From Candidatus Omnitrophota bacterium (GTDB lineage Bacteria > Omnitrophota > Gorgyraeia > Zapsychrales > Zapsychraceae): 13,380 nucleotides of DNA. Location: assembly GCA_018399915.1 (NCBI GenBank), contig JAGYNW010000035.1:1-13380 (forward strand), written 5' to 3'. Below are positions 7,732-13,380 of this stretch, one piece after another (position 1 is the stretch's first letter; each line of letters begins with the position of its first letter). The notes beneath the pieces were generated by a model, which had not been told where the DNA came from, did no database searches, and saw only the letters and a list, made by a program, of their open reading frames with translations. A program made the position numbers and the translations under genes.

Positions 7732-8651
7732 AAAAAAGATTACCTGACTGGTTCAAGCAAAATCTTCCCGATCGAAAAAAGGTCCAGGAATTGAAGGAAC
7801 TCTTTCAATCCGCATCGATTAACACAGTTTGTCAAGAAGCGCATTGTCCGAATTTGAGCCAGTGTTGGGAGAAGAAGGTAGCCACCTTTATGATCTTGGG
7901 TCATATCTGTACAAGAAACTGCCGTTTTTGCGCCGTGAGTTCCGGTGTGCCTTCCCCGGTTAATCCCAGAGAACCGATAGAAGTGGCTGCAGCCATTAAG
8001 AAACTGGGATTAAAATACGTAGTGATCACGTCTGTTACAAGAGATGATCTAGCTGATCAGGGCGCCCGGCAGTTTGTTCTGACCATTAACGCGATCAGAA
8101 AGGTCTCGCCCTCCACTGCGGTGGAGGTGCTTATTCCTGATCTCTGTTATGAAAATGATAATTTGAAGCAGGTTATTGAAGCAAGGCCGGAAGTTATCGG
8201 TCATAATATTGAAACTACAGAAAGGATTTTTGGGACAGTACGTCCACAAGCGGATTATCACAGGTCTTTGGCGGTGTTGGCTGCGGTCAAAGAGATGGAT
8301 CCAACCTGTTTGGTGAAATCCGGCTTTATGGTTGGTTTAGGGGAAACCCTTCCGGAAATCCGCTATCTAATGAAGGATTTACGAAAGGTAGACTGTGATA
8401 TTTTGTCTATCGGACAATATCTGGCTCCAAGCAGTAACGGCCATGTGAAAGAAAGCCGGTTTGTGAATGTGGAGGAATTCGCCGTATATGAAGACTATGG
8501 AAGGCAATTAGGTTTTCAATATGTTCTTAGTGGGCCCAAGGTGCGAAGTTCCTTTTTAGCTGAAGAGGGATACCGATATGTAATTGCAAACAGGCAGTCA
8601 GGATTTGAGGAAGGTTTTCGGGACAGTATTTCTGTGCGCCCCGGTGTGTAG
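7728..8651 (+). CDS. lipA: Lipoyl synthase (radical SAM)
   Basis: 307 residues, the usual length. Inserts two sulfurs into protein-bound octanoyl chains to form the lipoyl cofactor of 2-oxoacid dehydrogenases and the glycine cleavage H protein. The auxiliary cluster cysteines are C35, C40 and C46 (CX4CX5C, followed by WEKKVATFM). The radical-SAM cluster is C61, C65 and C68 (CTRNCRFC, CX3CX2C). The C-terminal RSS motif is at 273-275 (RSSFLAEEGYR), where the second serine position normally binds the auxiliary cluster; Phe replaces the usual Tyr after it. The start overlaps the def stop by four bases (ATGA), suggesting coupled translation. The octanoyltransferase gene (lipB or lipM) is not in the window. 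Confidence 0.97.
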   Translation: MKKRLPDWFKQNLPDRKKVQELKELFQSASINTVCQEAHCPNLSQCWEKKVATFMILGHICTRNCRFCAVSSGVPSPVNPREPIEVAAAIKKLGLKYVVITSVTRDDLADQGARQFVLTINAIRKVSPSTAVEVLIPDLCYENDNLKQVIEARPEVIGHNIETTERIFGTVRPQADYHRSLAVLAAVKEMDPTCLVKSGFMVGLGETLPEIRYLMKDLRKVDCDILSIGQYLAPSSNGHVKESRFVNVEEFAVYEDYGRQLGFQYVLSGPKVRSSFLAEEGYRYVIANRQSGFEEGFRDSISVRPGV

Positions 8652-8684
8652 TTCCGTATGTTTTTTAAAATCGAAAGGCAGGTT

Positions 8685-9683
8685 ATGGTATCTAAGGCAA
8701 AATTAAAGACAGGGATGAATTTCCTCTTGAGGATCGGTTTTAGTTTGGGCGCTTTGTTTATTGTTTATAAGATCGTTGATATTGATAAAACGTTCAAGGT
8801 CCTGAAAGAGTCCAATCTAATTTATATTTTTTACGGGCTATTGATCTTTTTTGTGACCAATATCATTTTGTTATTGCGTTGGTCGATCTTTATCCGGGCT
8901 TTGGGATTATCCGTGTCCAGGATGAATATTGTGCGCAGTTATTTTATCGGATTATTCGGCAATCTATTTCTTCCAAGCGCGATAGGAGGAGATATCCTAA
9001 AGACGCTGGGTCTCTGTAAGGAAACCCCGCATAAGGCCAAGGTTGTGGCATCCGTGCTGATTGACCGTTTAAGTGGTTTTGCTTCAATCATCATCGTTTC
9101 GGTAAGCGCCTTCATCCTGGGGTTTCGTTATATCAATGATTATATGCTTTTAATACCTATCGGGGTAATGGTCGCAGGCGCGACAACCATTTGTTGTATT
9201 CTTTTTAATGAAAAGATTTATACGTTTTGTTGCAGCGTTTTTAGCAAATTGCCAAAACTCAAGAAAAGTCTTATGAATCTTCATTATGATATCGCGCTTT
9301 TGAAAAATAAAAAAAAAGCGGCCCTGAAAGCGGTCTTTATTTCTTGCCTTTCACAGATCATATTTTCTTTCATATTTTTTGTATTAGCCAAGGCGCTTCA
9401 TCAAGACCTGCCCTTGATCTATTGTTTGATCTTTGTGCCTATGATTTGCGTGGCCTCATCAGTGCCTTCAATCGGTGGTCTGGGTGTCAGAGAATTAGGG
9501 GCGGTGTATTTCTTTTCAGGTGTGGGCATGGATGAGGGTATAGCTGCAAGCATATCTTTGATATCGTTCTTTTTTATGGTTGTGGTTGGCTTATTGGGAG
9601 GAGTGATTTATGTCTTTACGGTATCTTCTGGACGGATACAACCTTGTCCATCAGATACGGGGTTTGTATCTTCTGGAACTTGA
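8685..9683 (+). CDS. MprF/YbhN-type (UPF0104) polytopic membrane protein
   Basis: 332 residues from this start, with about seven or eight membrane segments (near 13-31, 46-66, 134-148, 153-173, 217-236, 243-262 and 287-311). Motifs of the lysylphosphatidylglycerol synthase transmembrane/AglD/YbhN family are clear: NLFLPSAIGGD (93-103), LIDRLSG (125-131) and PSIGGLGVRELG (261-272). Such proteins are thought to move lipids or lipid-linked sugars across the inner membrane; the substrate cannot be told, and the MprF synthase domain is absent. I chose the ATG at 8685 because AAAGG/CAGG lies just upstream. An in-frame ATG at 8658 adds nine residues but has no ribosome site. The last ~25 codons overlap the next gene by 74 bases. 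Together with the mla genes it suggests an envelope-lipid theme. Confidence 0.88.
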   Translation: MVSKAKLKTGMNFLLRIGFSLGALFIVYKIVDIDKTFKVLKESNLIYIFYGLLIFFVTNIILLLRWSIFIRALGLSVSRMNIVRSYFIGLFGNLFLPSAIGGDILKTLGLCKETPHKAKVVASVLIDRLSGFASIIIVSVSAFILGFRYINDYMLLIPIGVMVAGATTICCILFNEKIYTFCCSVFSKLPKLKKSLMNLHYDIALLKNKKKAALKAVFISCLSQIIFSFIFFVLAKALHQDLPLIYCLIFVPMICVASSVPSIGGLGVRELGAVYFFSGVGMDEGIAASISLISFFFMVVVGLLGGVIYVFTVSSGRIQPCPSDTGFVSSGT

Positions 9684-10128
9684 AGAACAGAGAAAAGGAT
9701 TGGTCCAGTATATTGAAACAAGACGTCCGCAGGGGAGTGCGAATAATGAGGTTACCATCATTTTTGATGGTAGATCGGAATACCTTGACCAACAGTATTC
9801 TTCTCATATCAAAGTGCTTTTTTCCCGGGATGAGCCAGCCGATGACCTTATCAAGCGCAAAGTAGTGCGCGCGGATAATAAAAAGCGGATTGTGGTGGTT
9901 ACGAATGATAAAGATATCCGGTGCGCGGTCAGAGCCCTCGGGGCAAAGGTTTTAAGCGTTAAAGAGTTTTTGGCGTCTTCTCAAGAGGAAAAACGGAAAG
10001 TTCGAAAAATCAAAAAAGAGGCGATGGACCCAGGACCTGCTAAAATAATTTCCAAGCAAACAGAATACAAGATTAATCAGGAATTGGCAGATATCTGGAT
10101 AAAGAAAAAGCGGAATCCGGATCAGTGA
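9610..10128 (+). CDS. NYN-domain ribonuclease, YacP/Rae1-like
   Basis: 172 residues, about the length of Bacillus YacP (Rae1), a ribosome-associated endonuclease that cuts certain mRNAs. The PIN-like NYN fold is indicated by YLLDGYNL (D8), IIFDGRSE (D53), SRDEPADDLI (D78-D79) and VVVTNDKDI (D100 and D102), which would supply the acidic metal-binding site. The C-terminal third is strongly basic (KRKVRKIKKE, then KKKRNPDQ), in keeping with RNA or ribosome binding. A strong ribosome site (GGGAGGAG, about 9597-9604) precedes the ATG at 9610, although it lies inside the previous gene. Four bases separate its stop from mlaE. In Firmicutes this family is often near translation genes; here it follows def and lipA in the same run. 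Confidence 0.85.
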   Translation: MSLRYLLDGYNLVHQIRGLYLLELEEQRKGLVQYIETRRPQGSANNEVTIIFDGRSEYLDQQYSSHIKVLFSRDEPADDLIKRKVVRADNKKRIVVVTNDKDIRCAVRALGAKVLSVKEFLASSQEEKRKVRKIKKEAMDPGPAKIISKQTEYKINQELADIWIKKKRNPDQ

Positions 10129-10131
10129 TCT

Positions 10132-10902
10132 ATGCGTAATTTTATGAAGAAATTCTTGGACTATCTCGCAGGTATAGGGAATGCCTTGTTTTTTTTATTC
10201 CGTGTTTTTGGAAATATTCTGCGGGGACGTATACGGATCAAAGAACTTCTTAAGCAGATTTATGAGCAGGGTTATCAATCAGTACTGATCATAATGCTTA
10301 CTTCTTTAGCATCAGGTTTGGTCCTGGCTTTGCAGGGTTATGTAGCCATGGTCAGGTTCGGGGCTAAAGAATATATCGCCCATCTTGTGGCTCTGTCATT
10401 AGTGCGCGAATTAGGGCCTGTATTCACGGCCTTGATTTTTTCCGGGAAGGCGGGTGCCCGGATAACGGCGGAATTAGGGACCATGAATGTTAATGATCAG
10501 ATCCTGGCTACCAAAACGTTAGGCGTGGATCCTGTCGAATTTTTGGTTGTTCCCCGAATGTTGGCCTGTATCATTGTGGTCCCGATCCTGACAATACTGG
10601 CTGAGGTTGTTGGCATAGCCGGGGGATATTTTATCGGTGTGTTCGAGGCCAACATACAAAGTTCTTTTTATATTCATCAGACAATACGGGCGATTCATTA
10701 TGTTGATTTTTTCAGTGGGTTTATAAAGACCTTCTTTTTTGCCCTTTTGATCGGATGGGTTTGTTGTTACAAGGGGTATTATACTAAAGGAGGTTCATTA
10801 GGGGTGGGAAGGTACACTACTCAAGCGGTTGCTAATTCTTATATATTGATTATTATCGCGAATGTGATCTTAACAAAAATTATTCTAACTTTTTGGGGGT
10901 AG
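10132..10902 (+). CDS. mlaE: MlaE-family ABC transporter permease
   Basis: 256 residues with about five or six hydrophobic segments. Hallmarks of the MlaE/YrbE family are GAKEYIAHLV (77-86), RELGPVFTALI (92-102), GKAGARITAELGTM (105-118) and LGVDPVEFLVVPRMLA (130-145). The protein forms the inner-membrane channel of an MCE-type phospholipid transporter with MlaF (ATPase) and MlaD (periplasmic ring), both encoded just downstream. The start is four bases after the previous stop, with no strong ribosome site, so coupling is likely. A second in-frame ATG at 10144 is possible. A small lipoprotein gene separates mlaE from mlaF, unlike the E. coli order mlaFEDCB. Confidence 0.95.
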   Translation: MRNFMKKFLDYLAGIGNALFFLFRVFGNILRGRIRIKELLKQIYEQGYQSVLIIMLTSLASGLVLALQGYVAMVRFGAKEYIAHLVALSLVRELGPVFTALIFSGKAGARITAELGTMNVNDQILATKTLGVDPVEFLVVPRMLACIIVVPILTILAEVVGIAGGYFIGVFEANIQSSFYIHQTIRAIHYVDFFSGFIKTFFFALLIGWVCCYKGYYTKGGSLGVGRYTTQAVANSYILIIIANVILTKIILTFWG

Positions 10903-10908
10903 CTAAAG

Positions 10909-11253
10909 GTGAAAAGAAAATTATTGATTTTATGCGTTCTAGTGATGATTTGCGCGGCCGGATGCGATTCGACCAAAGGCAATGTCGGGCAAATGCAGAC
11001 TTATTCGTTTTCCAACCTCGAACCTGCCTGGATCAGGAACGGTGAGCCGATTAAATTTGAAGGGGCACAATGGTATCCGACTGATGGGGTTGAGAATCTT
11101 TTGGATTCCGAGGTATATTCGGTCGGCGAATATCGGGGAGTTCCTTTTTTTGTTGAGAAGATCGATATCCGTCCCTATAATCGGTTGTACACGAAATTTG
11201 ATAAGAACAAGTTCCGATATTTCAAAAAAAGAGAAGAAAAGAAAAATGATTGA
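10909..11253 (+). CDS. Small lipoprotein of unknown function in the mla cluster
   Basis: 114 residues from a GTG start at 10909, with GGGGG at 10895-10899 upstream. The N-terminus is a lipoprotein signal: KRK, a hydrophobic stretch, then the lipobox AAGC with Cys19 as the lipidated residue. The residue after it is Asp20, which in E. coli would favour inner-membrane retention. The mature part (~95 residues) has a conserved-looking core with EPAWIRNGEPIKFEG, WYPTDGVENLLDSEVY, EYRGVPFFVEKIDIRPYNRLY and a basic tail. I recognise no known domain. It begins six bases after mlaE and overlaps mlaF by eight bases, so it is almost certainly co-translated with the transporter. It could be an accessory subunit or a stand-in for missing periplasmic Mla parts; that is inference. 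Confidence 0.85.
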   Translation: MKRKLLILCVLVMICAAGCDSTKGNVGQMQTYSFSNLEPAWIRNGEPIKFEGAQWYPTDGVENLLDSEVYSVGEYRGVPFFVEKIDIRPYNRLYTKFDKNKFRYFKKREEKKND

Positions 11254-11962
11254 GATCTCCCACCTCTGCAAGAAATTTGACGATCAGCTTGTGTTGGATG
11301 ATATCAATTTGAAAATATCCGAAGGTGAATTGTTGGTCGTTTTGGGCGGCAGCGGGACGGGCAAAAGTGTTCTTTTAAAACATATGATGGGATTGCTGAA
11401 ACCGGATGAGGGCAGCATTTGTATTGATTCTGTTGATATTACAAAGCTTTCGGATAAAGAGTTGATCGGGATAAGGAAAAAGATCGGATACTTGTTTCAG
11501 GAGGGGGCCTTGTATGACTTTATGACTGTTTTTGAGAACCTGGCATTTCCGTTAACCGAACATACCCGTTTGCGTAAGCCTGAGATCGCCCGGAGAGTCA
11601 AAGAGATTTTAGCCATTGTCGATCTTGAGGGGATTGAGGAGAAATTTCCCGAGGAGCTTAGTGGAGGCATGAAAAAACGCGTGGCTTTGGCGCGCTCTAT
11701 TATTTTAGATTCTAAGCTATTGTTGTGCGATGAACCCACATCAGGGCTGGACCCCATCCGGAGTCGTGATATATCAGATTTGATCAAGACGGTTTCGTTA
11801 AGGATGAAGTGCACGACGATAGTCACGTCCCATGATATCAGAAATTCGTTCCGCATCGCTGACAGGGTTGTTTTGATCCGGGATGGAAGAATTGTTGCAT
11901 CCGGCACACAAAAAGAGTTGGAACGATCTTCGGACACATTTGTCAAAGAATTTATCAGCTAA
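11246..11962 (+). CDS. mlaF: MlaF-family ABC transporter ATPase
   Basis: 238 residues. All ATPase motifs are present: Walker A GGSGTGKS (34-41), Q-loop Q85 (YLFQEGALYD), signature LSGGMKKR (138-145), Walker B LLLCDEP (158-164, E163 catalytic) and the H-loop H196. The FQEGALYDFMTVFENLAFPL stretch is typical of MlaF. It powers lipid movement through MlaE on the cytoplasmic face of the inner membrane. The frame stays open 264 bases further upstream, but that stretch lies inside the lipoprotein gene and resembles no ABC protein. The ATG at 11246 gives the normal N-terminus (MIEISHLCKKF). The eight-base overlap with the lipoprotein stop indicates coupled translation. Forty bases separate it from mlaD. 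Confidence 0.96.
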   Translation: MIEISHLCKKFDDQLVLDDINLKISEGELLVVLGGSGTGKSVLLKHMMGLLKPDEGSICIDSVDITKLSDKELIGIRKKIGYLFQEGALYDFMTVFENLAFPLTEHTRLRKPEIARRVKEILAIVDLEGIEEKFPEELSGGMKKRVALARSIILDSKLLLCDEPTSGLDPIRSRDISDLIKTVSLRMKCTTIVTSHDIRNSFRIADRVVLIRDGRIVASGTQKELERSSDTFVKEFIS

Positions 11963-12002
11963 AAAAAGGAATTTCAAATCCCAAAAAATAGGAATATTCA
12001 TT

Positions 12003-12674
12003 ATGAAAAAAAATGAATTCATCAAAAACCTTATTGCGGGAGCTTTTGTTCTTGCGGGCGTATTATTGATAGTGATTTTTATTGCCACAATAGGGAAAAA
12101 TAAAGGATTTGCCCGTCCTAAGTTCCAAGTCGAGGTTTTATACGGTAATATTGGCGGATTGGTTGAGGGCGCTCCGGTGCGATTGTCAGGCGTTACTGTC
12201 GGAAGCGTTGGCGATATCTCTTTCTTGCCGGAACAAACAAAGGGCCGGCGCGTGAAGGTCATTTTAAATGTTTTCAGTGAATTTAAAAAACAATTTGAAA
12301 AGAATTTGGTCTTTGAAATCAAAACAGAAGGCATCTTAGGGGAGAAGTTGGTAGAAATAAGTATCCTTGAAGGCGGGGAAAATATTGATTTAGCCCAACC
12401 GATCAACGGGGTCGATCCTCTGGATATCCAAGATATGGCAAAAGTTTTTTCTATTGCAGCCGAATCGTTTGCCAATACTTCTGATAGTCTTAGCAGTATC
12501 GATATGGTTGAGTTAACCAATGTCATGACTGAGTCATCCAGGGCTTTGATTACGACCGCGGAGGTTGTAAATGAGATTACCGATGATATCCAAGAAATGA
12601 CACGCAAAACAAGACGTTTGATAAACCGGATTGAGCAAAAGGTTATTGAAGGAAATTTATTCAGGGTTTTTTAA
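12003..12674 (+). CDS. mlaD: MCE-domain lipid-transport protein MlaD
   Basis: 223 residues. One N-terminal membrane helix (~9-30) anchors an MCE domain (~40-122) that starts FQVEVLYGNIGGLVEGAPVRLSGVTVGSV, the family hallmark. A C-terminal helical region (~143-215) is rich in Ser, Thr and Glu and ends with basic residues; it may form the tunnel helices of the ring. MlaD hexamers sit on MlaE and pass phospholipids through the periplasm. The ATG at 12003 was chosen because AGGA lies about ten bases upstream and because it begins with KKNEF before the membrane helix. Codons further upstream in this frame are not part of the family. It is 17 bases before the yggT-family gene. No mlaC, mlaB or mlaA is seen. 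Confidence 0.94.
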   Translation: MKKNEFIKNLIAGAFVLAGVLLIVIFIATIGKNKGFARPKFQVEVLYGNIGGLVEGAPVRLSGVTVGSVGDISFLPEQTKGRRVKVILNVFSEFKKQFEKNLVFEIKTEGILGEKLVEISILEGGENIDLAQPINGVDPLDIQDMAKVFSIAAESFANTSDSLSSIDMVELTNVMTESSRALITTAEVVNEITDDIQEMTRKTRRLINRIEQKVIEGNLFRVF

Positions 12675-12691
12675 AAGAAAGGGAGAAGATT

Positions 12692-13000
12692 ATGTTTATC
12701 ATAGGAAATTTTTTTGTGGCTGTGGCCTGGGTGGTCAATGCTATTCTAAGCATCTTATGGATCCTGATCTTTGTCAGGGCGCTTATAAGTTGGGTCAATC
12801 CGGATCCGTATAACCCTATTGTGCAATTTCTCTATCGCAGCACCGAACCGCTTTTGTTGCCGATTAGAAGGGTGTTGCCACCGATGGGGCTGGACCTTTC
12901 TCCTATTATTGCTTTTTTTATTATTATTTTTCTGCAAAAATTCTTGGTGCCCACGCTTTATGGGATAGGCATTCAATTGGAGGCGACTTTAATAAATTAA
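12692..13000 (+). CDS. yggT: YggT-family integral membrane protein
   Basis: 102 residues with two hydrophobic segments (~5-32 and ~68-92) and the family motif RALISWVNPDPYNPIVQFLY, followed by TEPLLLPIRRVLPP. This matches the short single-repeat form of the YggT family (YlmG in Gram-positives and plastids). The exact role is unsettled: links to osmotic tolerance, cell division gene clusters and membrane organisation have been reported for relatives. The ribosome site is GGGAGAAG (about 12681-12688), and the gene starts 17 bases after mlaD. In many bacteria it lies beside ftsZ, sepF or proC-type genes; here it ends the mla run instead. It is the last clearly native gene before the composition change near 13040. 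Confidence 0.92.
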   Translation: MFIIGNFFVAVAWVVNAILSILWILIFVRALISWVNPDPYNPIVQFLYRSTEPLLLPIRRVLPPMGLDLSPIIAFFIIIFLQKFLVPTLYGIGIQLEATLIN

Positions 13001-13003
13001 AAC

Positions 13004-13030
13004 TTGCAAATTTGCCGGGAAAAGTATAAT
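13004..13030 (+). promoter_or_regulatory. Possible promoter after yggT
   Basis: TTGCAA (13004-13009) and a perfect TATAAT (13025-13030) are separated by 15 bases, which is short of the ideal 17. It would start transcription near 13037, just where the base composition changes. If real, it probably belonged to a native downstream gene. Confidence 0.35.
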
Positions 13031-13089
13031 ATTGCTTTTGAATACGTGCCCGTCGGGTAGCGCTATTGCGCCCTTATCTCTTTGATATT

Positions 13090-13380
13090 ATGAAAGCGGA
13101 GCGTTTTGAAGTAATGCAAATGCGCGATCTCTGCCCCACACTCGAGGCAGTTAACCAGGACTGGGACCACATTGAAGCCATTCCGTTTGTGACTGCTGGC
13201 CGGGTGAATCCGGCCCTGGCGGTCGTCTCCGGATTGGCAAAACCAGAGCAGTACGATGCCATTCGCAAGGTATTCAAGACCTCCTATCACAGCAGCCCCT
13301 ACATGGAAAAGTATGTCGGAGAAGCGCTCTACATCATGCGCTTCGAAAACGATGCCATAGCTCGCACAAAACGGCGCTTC
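13090..13380 (+). CDS. Fragment resembling a GH78-like glycoside hydrolase C-terminus
   Basis: The frame is open from 13042 to the window end (339 bases) with no stop; the first ATG is at 13090, giving 97 codons, and a TTG at 13066 is also possible. No ribosome site precedes either. Motifs such as GRVNPALAVVSGLAKPEQYDAI, then HSSPYMEKYVGEALYIMRF and a basic ARTKRRF resemble the last helices of the (alpha/alpha)6 barrel of family 78 alpha-L-rhamnosidases, which would normally need several hundred residues upstream. Here the N-terminal part is missing, no signal peptide is present, and codons end in C or G (CTC, CGC, TAC, TTC, GCC) far more than in neighbouring genes. The family call is tentative. 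It could be a pseudogene, foreign DNA or a misassembled read end. Confidence 0.45.
   Translation, partial: MKAERFEVMQMRDLCPTLEAVNQDWDHIEAIPFVTAGRVNPALAVVSGLAKPEQYDAIRKVFKTSYHSSPYMEKYVGEALYIMRFENDAIARTKRRF

Noticed and set aside
8658..8684. Alternative ATG for the MprF/YbhN-type gene
   Set aside because: No ribosome site precedes it, while the ATG at 8685 has AAAGG/CAGG upstream; the nine extra residues add nothing to the family match, though it cannot be excluded.
10982..11245. Upstream extension of the mlaF frame
   Set aside because: It lies within the lipoprotein gene in another frame and shows no ABC-protein similarity; the ATG at 11246 gives the standard N-terminus.
11798..12607. 269-codon open frame on the minus strand
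   Set aside because: It runs antisense to mlaF and mlaD, which have complete family motifs, and its translation shows no recognisable domain.
13063..13290. Minus-strand open frames opposite the terminal fragment
   Set aside because: The plus-strand frame has family-like motifs and is open to the window end; the antisense translations look arbitrary.
1..13380. CRISPR arrays, tRNA or rRNA genes, insertion sequences
   Set aside because: No regularly spaced repeats, cloverleaf sequences, transposase motifs or paired terminal repeats were found on reading both strands.

Overview
The window is a piece of a bacterial chromosome of moderate to low GC. All recognisable genes read on the + strand, and both ends cut through a gene. 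MlaE, MlaF, MlaD and a lipoprotein point to a diderm (Gram-negative-type) cell. The 1696-residue exported protein has an N-terminal pattern (residues ~36-90) and a C-terminal tail (~1630-1690) that I associate from memory with large secreted proteins of Candidatus Omnitrophota (OP3). That lineage call is an inference, not a database result.

Region 1 (3-956): the 3' part of a GAF plus HD-GYP protein with an intact cyclic-di-GMP phosphodiesterase motif set. Region 2 (957-1245): a 289-base AT-rich gap with an intrinsic terminator at 1136-1174. Region 3 (1246-6336): one 1696-codon gene for a protein with a signal peptide. By eye it holds a GGDEF-like domain with an intact GGDEF, a repeated GGDEF-like hairpin, a second degenerate GGDEF-like segment, a stretch resembling an HD-GYP core, two tandem helix-turn-helix-like repeats and a distinctive C-terminal tail. 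A strong terminator follows at 6358-6401.

Region 4 (6422-13000): two candidate promoters, then a tightly packed run of eleven genes: trxA, panD, def, lipA, an MprF/YbhN-type membrane protein, a YacP/Rae1-like NYN nuclease, mlaE, a small lipoprotein, mlaF, mlaD and a yggT-family gene. Gaps are short or negative, and no terminator is visible inside the run. It combines housekeeping functions (disulfide reduction, beta-alanine for CoA, N-terminal deformylation, lipoate synthesis) with envelope lipid transport. The lipoprotein inside the mla cluster is a good candidate for a lineage-specific partner of that transporter.

Region 5 (13001-13380): a promoter-like sequence, then an abrupt change to C-ending, GC-richer codons in a frame that runs off the end. 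It resembles the C-terminal part of a six-hairpin (GH78-like) glycoside hydrolase with its N-terminal part missing. This may be a pseudogene, recently acquired DNA or an assembly chimera.

The main point of interest is the 1696-residue protein. It combines cyclic-dinucleotide-enzyme-like signatures in a polypeptide that appears to be exported, directly downstream of a genuine HD-GYP gene.
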